64,000 nucleotides of DNA, from assembly GCA_018902385.1 (NCBI GenBank), contig JABSSW010000071.1:62001-126000 (forward strand). The letters are read 5' to 3'. The first letter of the stretch is position 1, and every line of letters begins with the position of its first letter. The notes under the pieces were generated by a model, which worked only from the letters and a program-made list of their open reading frames with translations, was not told the DNA's origin and did not search any database. Positions 1 to 11,834 of this stretch are shown here, in pieces. The DNA comes from Physcia stellaris (lineage: Eukaryota; Ascomycota; Lecanoromycetes; Caliciales; Physciaceae). The position numbers and the translations under genes were made by a program.

Positions 1-1084
1 ATATCTTGACAAGAACGGACTAGCGCCTTGGCAGCCTGGCCCATATCTCGCACTCTGCCTTCTAGATAGTAACAATTCAAAAACTTTATTCATCTTATTA
101 TTATTCAAGCATAATTGCTCTAACAATAATAATTGTTCAAAATTTCATTTTTTTTTGTTGAATTGTTTTTAATTTGTCAAATCAATTTTTTCGAATTTTT
201 TGTTTAATTTTTTTTTTTGAAAAACGTTTCAACAACAATGTCACGAAAATATTTTTGTTCGCAAAATTTGTTTCAGCATTTTTTTGATCATTTTTGAATC
301 GTTGAATGATTTTTCAATTCAAAATTCGATTTCGTTTTTCAATTTTGATTCGATTTTTGCAATTCATTCGTTTGATTCAAAATCGTCGTCGAATGTTTTT
401 TGATTTTTGAAATCATCGTCGTACAAATTTTTTTCGAAAATTTCTAAATAATTCAATTGAAATTTTTTCATTTTGATAAACTTGATTGATTGATTCTGAA
501 TAATGAATGATTGTTGTATTATAAATCAAAAAATCGACAATATTGTTAATTTAATTAATTGAATTTTGTTGTTGAATAGAATTAAAATTACGTGTTCGAT
601 TGATGTGTTTTTCAAATAACGTAAAAAATGATTGATTTTTCGAAACAATGTTCGAATGAACAAAATTGTTAATTCGATTCGTATTAAATGATAATGTAAA
701 ATTGACGTTTTCGATAAACAATAAATGATAAAATTACGATTTTCTTTTTAAATGAAAACATTTTTTGAATAATGAATATCAAAACAAAAAATAATGTTTT
801 GAAATTTTTGCAAATCAAATTTTTGTTTCGAATATTAAAAAAGTTTAAAAACAAATTTTTTTGAAAATTTTCAAATATACGCGTATGTCGTTATTTTTCA
901 CTAAATTCGTTGACATTAATTATTCTGATAATAAATTCGTACGAAACATATTTGATGAATTTTCTGTCAAATAATGATATGAATGATTGATGTTTACATT
1001 GTCGTGAAATAAATATAAATTGTTTTTAATTTTGAAAATGTTTCGATAACATCGAATATTCACAACGTAACAAAATTTTTTAAC
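1..1084. other. Left part of AT-rich block, no gene
   Basis: The first ~65 bases have ordinary composition. From about base 70 the sequence becomes very AT-rich with scattered CpG and almost no GG or CC. The short open frames here show no recognisable protein. This is decayed repeat DNA into which the retrotransposon at 1176-8633 and its surrounding repeat array are embedded. The original identity of this flank cannot be read. Confidence 0.7.
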
Positions 1085-1175
1085 GATATAATTCGTTGAT
1101 ATTGATGTTATTGTTGAATAATTTGAATTGCACGTCGTTTTTCGTCGTTTAATGTTGAATGATTCGAACGACACG
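1085..1175. repeat. Left remnant of ~40-bp near-palindromic repeat array
   Basis: Two copies of a repeat with the core ACGTCGTT, often preceded by GAACGAC, lie here at about 1129-1140 and 1165-1175. The second copy is cut at ACACG by the retrotransposon and resumes at 8634 with the same five bases. The array therefore predates the insertion. The unit is close to palindromic (AACGACACGTCGTT). What the array does is unknown. Confidence 0.65.
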
Positions 1176-1369
1176 TGTTATGCGTAATGTGTGAATTGAT
1201 TCATTTAGAAATTATGAACGACGAAATGTCAATTTATGTACAGTAACTGCGAATCAGTTGCCTGATCATCATTCATTTAATATGAAACGATGACAAAATT
1301 CTTGCCAAATGTCTTGCAAAAATATTCGATCTAATTTCAAATCACTCAATTTGATTTTATGTCATAACA
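1176..1369 (-). repeat. LTR (3' LTR in element orientation)
   Basis: This 194-bp direct repeat is partnered with 8440-8633. It starts TGTTATG and ends CATAACA, giving 7-bp inverted termini. It is flanked on the left by the target duplication ACACG. It differs from its partner at 14 sites, all transitions. Confidence 0.92.
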
Positions 1370-4300
1370 ATTTGTCAATCAAAAAAAAAATCAATGTTTT
1401 TCATTGAGTTTCATGTTTTATCATTATGCGTAATCATGTCATGCATCAATCTATTTTTTTCGTTTTTTTTTTGTCGTTACGATCATCAAAGTTTTGCGAA
1501 TGATTGAATTCGTATTGCGTTTCAATGAAATTCTGAAAATTTTGTAATTCGAAAATGAATCGTCACTCGTCATATTTCGATTCATAATCGATTCATCTGA
1601 CTAGATATTGAATTACGAGAATTTTGTTGTACTTTTTGATACGTTTGTCGACTAATTTCTCGATTTCATAAAACTTGTATTGATTCGTATCGTTTTCGAT
1701 GTCAATGAAATCAAAATAATGAAAACGAAAACGATTGTAAAAATCAACGTCAACAAATGTTGATTCGAGTTGTGCAATAAACACAACGAAATGAATTCGT
1801 CATGTTGATGACAATTTCAATCTGTACGCGAAACGTTCGATGCGTTCAAAAATTCGAAATGATTCGCAACGTTGTTGAAATAGTTTCGAATTTGATTTGT
1901 CAAACAGCTTGTAATCTTTGTTGAATTGTAAATAAATTTTTTTCATTTTGTTTTAGTCGAATAAAAGTATGACGCGAATCATAATATATTTTGATTTTGA
2001 CAATCGCAAAATTCGTGACATCGACAATTTTTCGTTGATATTTCATGCGTTGAATTGACAAATTTTGTATTCTGTTGTGTTAAATGCGATTAGATTTGAT
2101 ATCGCGTTTTGACTTTGAATTCGTATATGATCTCATTGAATGATAAATCTGTAACGATGTTAAACGTGTTGTTTAATTGAATTTGAATTGCAAAAAAAAT
2201 TAAAATGTAATCGATGTTCGAAAACTCGATGACGAAATATCTGATAACAATCTCAACAATCTGATTGATTCGTTTTGACGAGTCATTCGTTTGCGAATGA
2301 TATGTCATTGAAATTAACAATTTCGTGTTTAATTTGATGAAAAACATTTGTCAAAAATTCGACATGAATTTTGAATCACGATCGAAAATTATAATTTCAA
2401 ACATTTTTCAATCGACGATCAATAATTTGTTCAATAATGCGTTGATTCATTTTTCTTCGTTTCATAAATGTTTTTGTCGAAAATCAATGAAACTCGACGA
2501 AAATGTTTACATGTTGCGAACATAACAATGTTCATTTCGTCGAGCATAACTAAAATGAAATCAATAACAATGATATGAAACGAACGCGAAACGAATGTAA
2601 TAAACATGAATTTTTCGTACGATCGATGACGTTTGATTTGTGTCAATTGACAAATAAAACAATACTCGATGTATTTTTAATTTTCGCGAAAATCGAAATA
2701 TGTATAACGTATTGAAAATTCTGTCATAACATCGATGAATTTTGAATGCTGATTCGTATCGTGAATTAAACGAAATATTTCGCGTTTCACAATCACAAAT
2801 ATACACGATCGACGCGTCAATATCAACGTGATATATAATGTCATTCGTATTCAACGCGAAATTGATTTCTGTTTTGAATTTCTTTGATATAAATTTCGTA
2901 TCGTCATTTTTTTGCTCATTGACGTTTCGTTTCGTTACGTTGTTTTCGAACGACGACGAGATTTGAAAATTTCGAATCGACAAATTTTGTTTTTTTCGTG
3001 CATTCGAATCGTCAACGATTTTAACATCGTGATCATGTTTCGTCACGTTTTTTCGTTCTGATATTCGTTTTTGATTTTTTTCTTTAAATCTTTCGACATT
3101 GCGATGAATGTGTTTGAAAAACGTAACAATCGAAATTATTCGAAAAATCGATCATTTTTCATGATATGTGTTCAAATCAAATTTATTTTTGAATTTTCAC
3201 GTCGATCTGTTCATTTGTCAAACGTTAATTTTGATAGCGCATTCGATACAACATGATTTTTTTCTGATTTGTATTTAATTTTCAATCTAAATTGCGACAG
3301 ATAAACGAAAACACGAACGAAACGAAAATTGAATTTATTGATGTTGTTCGAATTCATCGTGATTTGTTTAGCGATGAAAATATTAACGACATGATTCGTG
3401 AACACAACAATGATATTTTGATTGTTTTTATCATATGTCGAACTTTTTTGACAATTCATATTAAATCACACATTTCGAGTTCGATGAATCAATATTTGAT
3501 TTCGACTTCGTTCAACATTCGATTTAAAAATAAAATGAACTCGATATCGTTACGTTTGAATTTGTCTGAATTATTGTTTGTTTTGAGATGATAAATCATC
3601 GCGTCGAATTCGCGTCGTTTAAACGCGTCGATATCGATGTACAATTTTCGATCGAAATTGAAATGTATCAAAAATGAGATTTTGCTAAAAATCTTCTGCA
3701 ATAGTCGATATGATTTTAATTTCTTAATTGAAAAATTGTTCATTACAATTTTTGCGAATAAATTTTGCGAATCGTTTTTTTGTTGAATGAAAATTGACGT
3801 AAAAATAGAATTTTGCGACGTTGTAACGCGTTCGTTTTTGAACGTAAAACGCGACAAAATCTCGTAATCATTCTGTTAAATCTAGATAAATTTTCAGATT
3901 TTTCAAAATATAGAGAAAATTCAATTTGACTATTGTTTTCAACTTATCGATTGCGATAATGAAATCAAAAACGTCAATTTTTTGATCAAAAATGCGATCG
4001 TAAAATAGTCGAGAAATGATTTCTTCGACGACAAATTAATTTCATAAATATTCAATCGTTCGAACATCGAATGAAAATGAATCATATGTTTTTCAAAAAT
4101 ATTGAAAAAAACGACAATGTCGTCTACGTAAACACGAACAAATTCGCGAAAATTTCGAAAAATAAAATCGATTCGTCGTTGTACGTATGATGATGAATTT
4201 TGAAACTCATCACGACGACGTTAAATTGTTTTGCTTTTCTATGTGAAACGACGATAAACTTATGTCTGTCTGCAAACTTTATCAATCATTGATGAAAAAA

Positions 4301-7300
4301 TTCGCGACGTCGAACACAAAAATGAATCTGCATTCAATTACGACTGAAATAATGTCGAATTGAAATGACATAAAATATGAATCGATAAAAATGATTTTAT
4401 TTAAATCACGTATGTTCACAACGACGCGCTTTTTGCGTTTTGAATCGTTTGATTCAAACACGATTCGTCAAATTGCGAATACTGAATAATCGTGCGACGT
4501 AAATTGAGTAATGTATTTCATACGCTTTTGTGCATGTAATTTGTCAAAAATCTCGTTTACAAACTTTCTGTTTGCGAAATCAAACGAATACATCTTTGCT
4601 GCTTCAATTTTCGCGTCGAATTTGAATTCAATTGACATTCATTCTTCAGACGAAATTCGCACAGTAAATTCGTTATCATTTCACAATTCTGAATAATTCT
4701 CGATTACATTTGCAAACTTAATTCGTGCGTTAATATCATCGTAAATCGTGATATTTGCGAGCAAGATTTTTCAACATTAATGCTTGAATTTGAGACAGAA
4801 TTGTTAGAATTCTCGCACGAATTAATTGCAAAATTGATCGTAGAATTGAAATTTGAAACGACGAAATTAAACGCGATCGCATCGTGCAAATTCTCATAGT
4901 TAATCGCGATAGTCGCGTCAGCGATCAAAGTCGAAACATCAAATTTCATAATTTGTTTGAATCAATTTCGTGAAACAGATTTATGAAGCATTAGCAACTA
5001 AATGAAGCGTATTTCGAATCAATTAAATAACATTTTTTTTCTCGTATTTTTGTACGAGTCTCAAACGCGTATTTTTGAGAATGTAGACATTCTCAAAGTT
5101 GATGTTGTTAATTTAAATCATTTCTGTATGTGCATCAATAATATGAAAAAATACGTTTTCATTTGAATTTAATCGTTCAATTCGCGAAAACGTGAACATA
5201 AAATCGCGTTCAATAAATAGACTATTCTTTTCACGTAATTTGAAAAAAATCGTAAAAATTGATTTAATTGAAATTTTAATAATTTTGTTGACACGAACAA
5301 CGCGTTTGACTTGTGAATTTGCATTGATGACATTGAATTGTATTTTAATGTTTTTGCAATTTTCGATGATAACAATTTGTTTGTTTACATTTATATTCAT
5401 TCGTTTTGAATTCAATATATCATTGTCAAAAAAATCTTTGTTTTCAATTTTTTCACTATGTAAATCTGCCGAATGAACGTGACAATCGCATTCTCGTCAT
5501 CAATCGAAATTTCAAAAACACGAAAAATTAATGAAATATGATCAATTGTTGTGACGACGACATTTTCGATGTCGCGAATTTTGAGAAATTTCATGATTTG
5601 TCGCGCATGTGTTTTGTAATCAAATTTTTTGCATCAGAAATTTACGATCGATTAAAAATGCATCGCATTCGATATCGACGCATATATCGATGAAAAATTG
5701 TTTTATGTTTGTTTTCATCGTGACGTAACGTCACGAGCGAAATTCGAAATTGAGTCGTGTATTTGCTTTGACACTTGACTGTATGATAAATGTTTGATAA
5801 CTATAAGCATTTTTCGTCGACGATGTGTCAAATTTAATCGAAATTGTCTGACACGAGCGCAAATGTCGATGAAATTTGTTATTAAAATAAAATTTCGATT
5901 GACAACGTTTGCATGCATAAATTTTTGTCTGTTTGACTGAAATATTCACAAAATATTCGAGTGACTCATGAATCACATAATTTTCATTAAATTTTTGAAT
6001 TTCGAAATGCTTTTCGTCATGATATTCATCATTTATCATAGATATTTTTGACGCGTTTTCAGTATTCATGCTGTGATCGTCTTGATAGTTTTTTTCATCG
6101 TTTGAATAACTGTTTTTTGTTTTTTTTTTCGCAAAGTACGCTCGTCGATATAATGTTTCATCTTGATTAAACGTTTCATTCTGATTAAAATAAGTATCTT
6201 GCTTAAACGAAAACGAAAATGAATTTGAAAAATCAACAAAATATTGACTAAAACGTAAAAACTGCAAATATTGAAATCGCGAATCGAACGTGTTTCGATT
6301 CTTTTGAGTTTCGTTTTGTTGCGTTTGTTGAAATCGATATTGTTGATTTGCGTATGAACGTTTTTGCATATTTTGTGTCGACTGTTGTCGATTTGAATAA
6401 TTTGACTGATATGAGCGCTGTTGAAAAATGTAAACATTATTTTGTTTTTCAAACTGATACGATGTCGAATATTGAATCTGACGAAATTGCGAAAAAAATT
6501 CATTGAAATTTTCGTAATTTACACGCTCATTGATAACAAGAGAAATATTATACGAATCGAATGAAATTGATGTTGATAATTGAAAACGATAAATGAATTG
6601 AAAACGACGCTCGTTTTCGAACGAGTGATAAAATCGATATCGATTTTCGATGTTTCATTATATTTTCTTTTTATCATCGAGCTGTTGAAAAAACTCATTC
6701 ATTGTAATTTTTTTTGTCGACTTGATCAAATCTCGTCGAAACTTCAATTTCAATTCATTGTAAATTAGATACAATTGCGAGTAAATTGACATCATTGTCG
6801 ATTTAACTTTTCTGATTATAATTTCAGCGAAATCGAATGACTCGCGATGTCGACGAGCATTTTTCATCGTGTACTTTTTTTTCGTGATGATCGTCAACGT
6901 TGTTGATGACGATTTTTTGTATCGTTTCAACAACAAACGTTTTCATTTTTTTACGTCATTTTCGAATTTGATCAATCGTTTTTGATCATCGTTGATTATT
7001 TTTGTGTATCAACGTAACGCGTGATCACGCATGCAATTATAAAAATTTGTTCGAATCACATCAACATTTTTGAGCAATGTCATATTTTTAATTTTTTCAA
7101 TGTAAAAATGAACATTTCGAAAATAAATGTTTTTGCTCGAATGCTCGATCGAATTGTCGATAATAACGTTTTTTTTTTCGTATCACGAGTCAAAAAATTC
7201 TGTCTTTTGAGCATTTCATTTAACGTCATCGTCATTGTCAGAAAATTCGATTGAATTTGATGATTCGACGAGTTTTGAAGATTTTGTCTGAATGTTGTTT

Positions 7301-8439
7301 TTGATATTTTCGAACAAAGTCTGAAATGCTTGTCATTGTTGTTGAATGAACTCAATGTTCTGTCAATTGTTATTCTCGCTCGTCATGTCTGTATTGAATG
7401 CAAAAATAAATTCGATATTCTCTGTGTTTCGAAAAATAGTATTCAGCGAAACTATGATGTTGTTTCGTCGTTGAGAAAACGAAATCGACGAGATGATTTG
7501 AAATCTACGACGTAAATTCTTCGAGAAATGAATGTAAAAAATATCAAAAAAAATATCTGCAATCGTCGATTTTAAATCAAAAATGAATAACGTAACACGA
7601 TCATTGATTCAATCGAGAAATGATTGATTATTTCGATAAACTTCTGTGACGATCACGAAAACTTTAAAATCTTTGCGAAAGCGAATTTTGTCGACGATTT
7701 ACTTTGTTGAATAAACAGTGTTTGTCGAAATCGAATGATTAATGATTGACAACGATGTTGATTTAAAAAAGCTGATTACGATATTGTTCACAATAGCTTC
7801 TGTCGATGTATTGACAAAATAAATCGAATCAATTGTATCGATGTAATCGAATAACTCGAACGCAATGCGAATGATTTGTGATGTGAAAACAATCAAAATG
7901 ATTTAAATGAGAATAACAAACAGTGTTAAGTTTTGAAATAAAAAATGATAAACAGAACAAAAAGAAAAAAAGCGAATTGAAGTTTTCAAAATTTGTTGAG
8001 CAAGTTATCTGTTAATGAAAAACAAATGAAATCGTTGAATTGAATTGCTCGAATCAGACAAAAATTCGATGATAAATTGACGTTCAAATGTGTCGTCATT
8101 GAGCGATGACAACACGAATTCAAGCGAAAGTTTGAAATGCTCAATTATTTGAAAAAGAAATCAATCGTCTTTATTGAAAATTGTAAAAAGTCGAGAAAAC
8201 GTGATTGAATAATTCATTTTCAAATGAATACTGATTGTTGATGAAAATGAATGATTGACTGTCGATCGAAACGTCAATCAAATGACAATCAAGTTTTTGA
8301 TTGCGATCGTCAAAAAGATATTGATGAACAATTGACTTGCATACAGAATGCAAGACTGTTCGAAAACTGATACGTTAAAAAACAAAAAATGATGTCGTTT
8401 TGTTTACGTACAAATCATCGCTTGAATGATGTTATCAAT

Positions 8440-8633
8440 TGTTATGCGTAATGTGTGAATTGATTCATTTAAAAACTATGAGCGACGAAATGTCAATTTA
8501 TGTACAGTAATTGCGAGTCAATTGTCTGATCATCACTCATTTAGTATGAAACGATGACAGAATTCTTGTCAAATGTCTTGCAAAAATATTCGATCTAGTT
8601 TCAAATCACTCAATCTGATCTTATGTCATAACA
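8440..8633 (-). repeat. LTR (5' LTR in element orientation)
   Basis: This is the second 194-bp copy of the LTR, the same length as the copy at 1176-1369 and with the same TGTTATG/CATAACA termini. It is followed directly by ACACG, the second copy of the target duplication. Confidence 0.92.
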
Positions 8634-9110
8634 ACACGTCGTTTTTTGTTTGTTGTTATAATGTTTTGAAAATTTGAACGACACGTCGTTTTTCGTTTGT
8701 TGATATTCGCATTGAATAATTTGAACGATACGTCGTTTTTCGTTTGTTGATATTTTACGTTGAATAATTTAAATTGCACGTCGTTTTTAATTTGTAAACA
8801 TTGATTTTGTTTTGAACAACACGTCGTTCACGAATTTTTTGAATGATTTGAACAACACGTCGTTCACGATTCATTAACACGTTGTATTTTTTGATTCGAA
8901 CGACACGTTGTTTCAAATTTATTAACACAATGTATTGATTGATTTAAACGACACGTTGTTCACGATTTGCATTAAATGATTTGAACGACACGTCGTTTTT
9001 CGTCTGTTGATATTGAATGATTTGAACGATACGTCGTTTTTCGTCGATTGATATTGAATGATTTGAATTGCACGTCGTTTTTCGTTTGTTAATATTGTGA
9101 TTTTCGAATG
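8634..9110. repeat. Minisatellite-like array, ~40-bp near-palindromic units
   Basis: Roughly ten degenerate units follow one another at ~36-48 bp spacing. Each carries a core close to GAACGACACGTCGTT, with cores at about 8634, 8681, 8727, 8776, 8819, 8853 and on to about 9077. The cores are separated by AT-rich spacers, several of them reading TTTTTCGT then TTGATATT. Some units read CGTTCACGA after the core. The array continues the remnant at 1085-1175 across the retrotransposon. Units vary by C/T changes in several contexts, so the array is probably older than the retrotransposon. No protein or known satellite is recognised. Confidence 0.75.
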
Positions 9111-10158
9111 TTAAATGATTGAATATTGTTTTTAATGTTTCATAATTTGATATGTGTTGAATTTTTTTGTAAAAATGTTGAAATAAATCATTTTACAATT
9201 TCGATATTTTTGTCAAAAAACGATTAACAGCGATTTGTTTTAACGTTCGATTTATTTTGACAAAATTTTCAAAAAAATGATTCATTAGCACATCGTCAAA
9301 ACGTACGAAATAATATGATGTAATGTTTTCAAAAATAATTTTGATGAATGATAAATATTTAAATGTAAATATGTACAAATTGCATATTTCATGAAAATGT
9401 TTCATAAACAGTCGAATGTCATGTCAAACAAGATTAATTCTATCAATTTTAGTTTTCGTTGTTCAGTCATTTTCGCACTTCTTTTTGTCAACATCATTTT
9501 TCTTCATTCTGAATCGGCAATTCACAGTATAGCGAAGTTACTCAGCTTCAAATCAAGACTTTCAAGCTTCTACTCATATCAATATCGAAGGTCTGATGTA
9601 TTCTAAGTAGAGACTTCATCGCATGGTATGTGCGGTGCAGGTGGGGAACTGCCATGAAAGTGTGCTTATGTAATCACCTTGTCGCGGCTCGGCAGCAAGC
9701 CAAGCCTCATGAATAATCGCCCAACTTCGTTCGTGCGGTAAGTACCCTCTATCTTTCCGAAGATGGAGTATTCATCGAACAGGCATGAGTCAAAGATCGT
9801 AGGAGTAAGGTAAGGAAGGGGCTGAGGAATAGAGCTGAAAGAATTTGGCGATCCTTCAGGAGCAGGGCATTAGCGGTAGACCCTATTCCACCAAATATAC
9901 ATAGTAGTAAGCTGACTCAGAAGATGGAACTCCATCCTCGTATCTTTCTCGACAGCCGACACTTCTCTATTCCAGAGTCTGCGGCATGTTTTTGCATACC
10001 TCTGAATAATAACACAGATGAAGAATCAATAAGGCTACAAAATACCGTGTCAAAAGTTAGTACAAGCGAAAGCAAAACGACAGTCTCCACCCAACGCAAG
10101 CCCGCATGCTTTTCCCACTCAGCGCCCAAACGCCCCGATCCCAAACACCGACCCACGC
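9111..10158. other. Right edge of AT block and ordinary intergenic DNA
   Basis: AT-rich decayed sequence continues to about 9540 and then switches within a few dozen bases to ordinary composition. Nothing recognisable is encoded between the edge and the downstream DUF2235 gene. Plus-strand open frames from 9924 onward are proline-rich shadows of that gene and its trailer. Confidence 0.6.
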
Positions 10159-10231
10159 CTACCTCGACTCCGCCAAAAACCTCGCCGCGGCCGGACTCTC
10201 CCTCAACAGCTCCAACTCCACCTCCCCCAAC

Positions 10232-11834
10232 TCATCCTCCATCAACTGCACCTTCCTCCCCACACCCTCCCCAAACCCCCAAGCCCACTTCCCCGCCCCC
10301 ATCCCCCTTCCCAACCTTATGAAGCATCCACCCATTCAACGCCTCAGGTTTATAAAGCCCCCTATCCTCCGTCCCCAGTCCCCCAAGCCCCATCCTAAAG
10401 CGCACACTCGCGTGGACATACTCCTTCGTACCCTCCAGCAACCGGCCACTATCCGATCCACTGCTGCTGCACTCGCGGTAGCGGCCTGGGGTGCGGACTT
10501 TGCTGCCGGCAAGGAGCTGGATGCCGGTTGCGGAGTTGTAGATCTTGCCGGTGGACCAGTGGCGCGGGGGGAGATGGTGGGAGGAGTAATAGGCTTTGTT
10601 GAGGGTGTGCAGGTAGGCGATGTAGGTGGGTTGGAAGTCGAGGAAGGGGGTGAGTTGGGAGATCATCCAGGTTAGGGTTATGTCGGCGATGTTGGTGTCG
10701 TCGTAGGAGCCGCCGATCTGTGTTGGGAACGGGGGTGTTAGTTGATTTCCCATGTCGGGTATACTGCAGATTGGATTGGAGTCGAAAAGGGACGGGGAAG
10801 AGGGACTGAGTTGGCACCGGGAGCGGGAAAGCGGACTTACATTACTGTGGACGCCGGGGAACCAGACTTGTTTCAGCTCCTTTAATTTTGCCGGCCCATT
10901 TGGCCGTTCCCAGATCGTGGGGGAGAATGGTTTGCGGTGTTCATCTAGGGCTAAAGCTTGGAAGGCGTATTCAACGTTATTCGAGACCCTTGTGTTGACG
11001 AAAGAATACTCTTGGTGGTGAGGCCGTAAGAAACCGATAGCTGGTATACCGAGAGCCCCTAGGACGGATCAGCTACCGAGACCTCCAAGCATGGAGTTCC
11101 TTTGCTTACCGACAGTATCCCAGACGCCGATGGCCTTAATGGTGATGCTGCGACGAGTGAAGTGGAGCTAGCTATGTCAGAGGAGCTCCAGCATCGGGTA
11201 TACGTTTACTCACTTTCTCAAGCGTTTCGGCATAAGCTGGGTCAGCAGCATTTGGCCTATTGGAAAATGGGTTGTCTGGCCATTTTGATTGGTAGTGTTT
11301 CTTATCTTGATTCTCCCAATCCTTAAAAATGGAGTAAAAATCCTCCATCCCCGGTCTGGTGAGTAATCCCATGCAGTCTATAAAACCGCCAATACTCCGA
11401 GCAGTGAACGCTCCCCTTGAGAAGCCAATAAGGTATATCTCATCGCCAGCGTCATAGTTCGTTGCGAGAAAAGCGTAAGCTTCTCGGATATTCTCGGATA
11501 GGCCAGCTCCAGTGCCTCCGCCGACGACGTGATTCCAGAAGGTGCTTTCAGTGCCGATGCCGGCTTGGTAGTAAATGATCTGCTGGGTTCCATCACGGCT
11601 TTCTGGAAGTAGAGCTCGGCATATACGGGTCACGTTTGAGGGCGTCTGTAGTGTGCCGTTAGTGTCCCAGGGTAAGTAGGTTTGTCTTTCGAAGCCGTTG
11701 TCACTGTTCTGGAGGCGATTAGCCATGGCACTTCGCAAACCCATGATGGGGGTCATTGCTTATGGATGGGAACACACCATCCAGGTACCATCACAAGCCA
11801 CGATGAGCTTTTTGGCCACTTTGTTTGCTTGCAT
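10232..11834 (-). CDS. DUF2235 alpha/beta hydrolase-domain protein
   Basis: A predicted serine hydrolase of the DUF2235 family, with unknown physiological substrate in fungi. The five-exon model is 11834-11778, 11708-11214, 11167-11110, 11058-10841 and 10717-10232, giving 437 aa with all junctions in phase. The N-terminus carries the family hallmark KKLIVACDGTWMNSDNG, formed across intron 1. The nucleophile elbow GFSRGAF is in exon 2, and the conserved AIGVWDTVGALGIP stretch spans introns 2-3. The start is the Met of MQANKVAKK. The extreme C-terminus is uncertain: after about residue 410 the frame turns glycine-rich and stops, while an adjacent frame stays open to about 10159 with a more protein-like tail. 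The real 3' end may therefore differ. It is the last ordinary gene before the AT-rich block. Confidence 0.85.

Larger units (their letters stand above)
1176..8633 (-). mobile_element. Ty3/gypsy LTR retrotransposon, fossil, broken
   Basis: The element runs from TGTTATG to CATAACA, with 194-bp LTRs at both ends and the 5-bp duplication ACACG at 1171-1175 and 8634-8638. Minus-strand pieces follow the Ty3/gypsy order read right to left: a gag-side region with a CX2C...H zinc-finger-like stretch (~5730-6500), reverse transcriptase with a YVDD motif (~4119-4130), an RNase H-like region (~3200-3860), and an integrase tail with the TYHSQT...SxRxNQ pattern typical of the family (~2090-2350). It is broken many times over and has no intact gene. 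The two LTRs differ only by transitions and have no length change. I infer a fairly recent insertion that was then heavily mutated by a RIP-like process. Confidence 0.9.

Noticed and set aside
70-9540. Many open frames of 60-210 codons in the AT-rich block as host genes
   Set aside because: They are low-complexity Ile/Asn/Lys/Phe-rich frames of decayed repeat DNA. The ones that resemble proteins belong to the retrotransposon.
70-9540. Classical CpA-type RIP as explanation of the AT-rich block
   Set aside because: CpA and TpG remain common and TpA is not in excess in the stretches counted. The LTR mismatches avoid CpA.
9924-10675. Plus-strand proline/serine-rich open frames (132 and 189 codons)
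   Set aside because: They lie antisense to the DUF2235 exon, which carries clear conserved motifs. The composition is that of a shadow frame.
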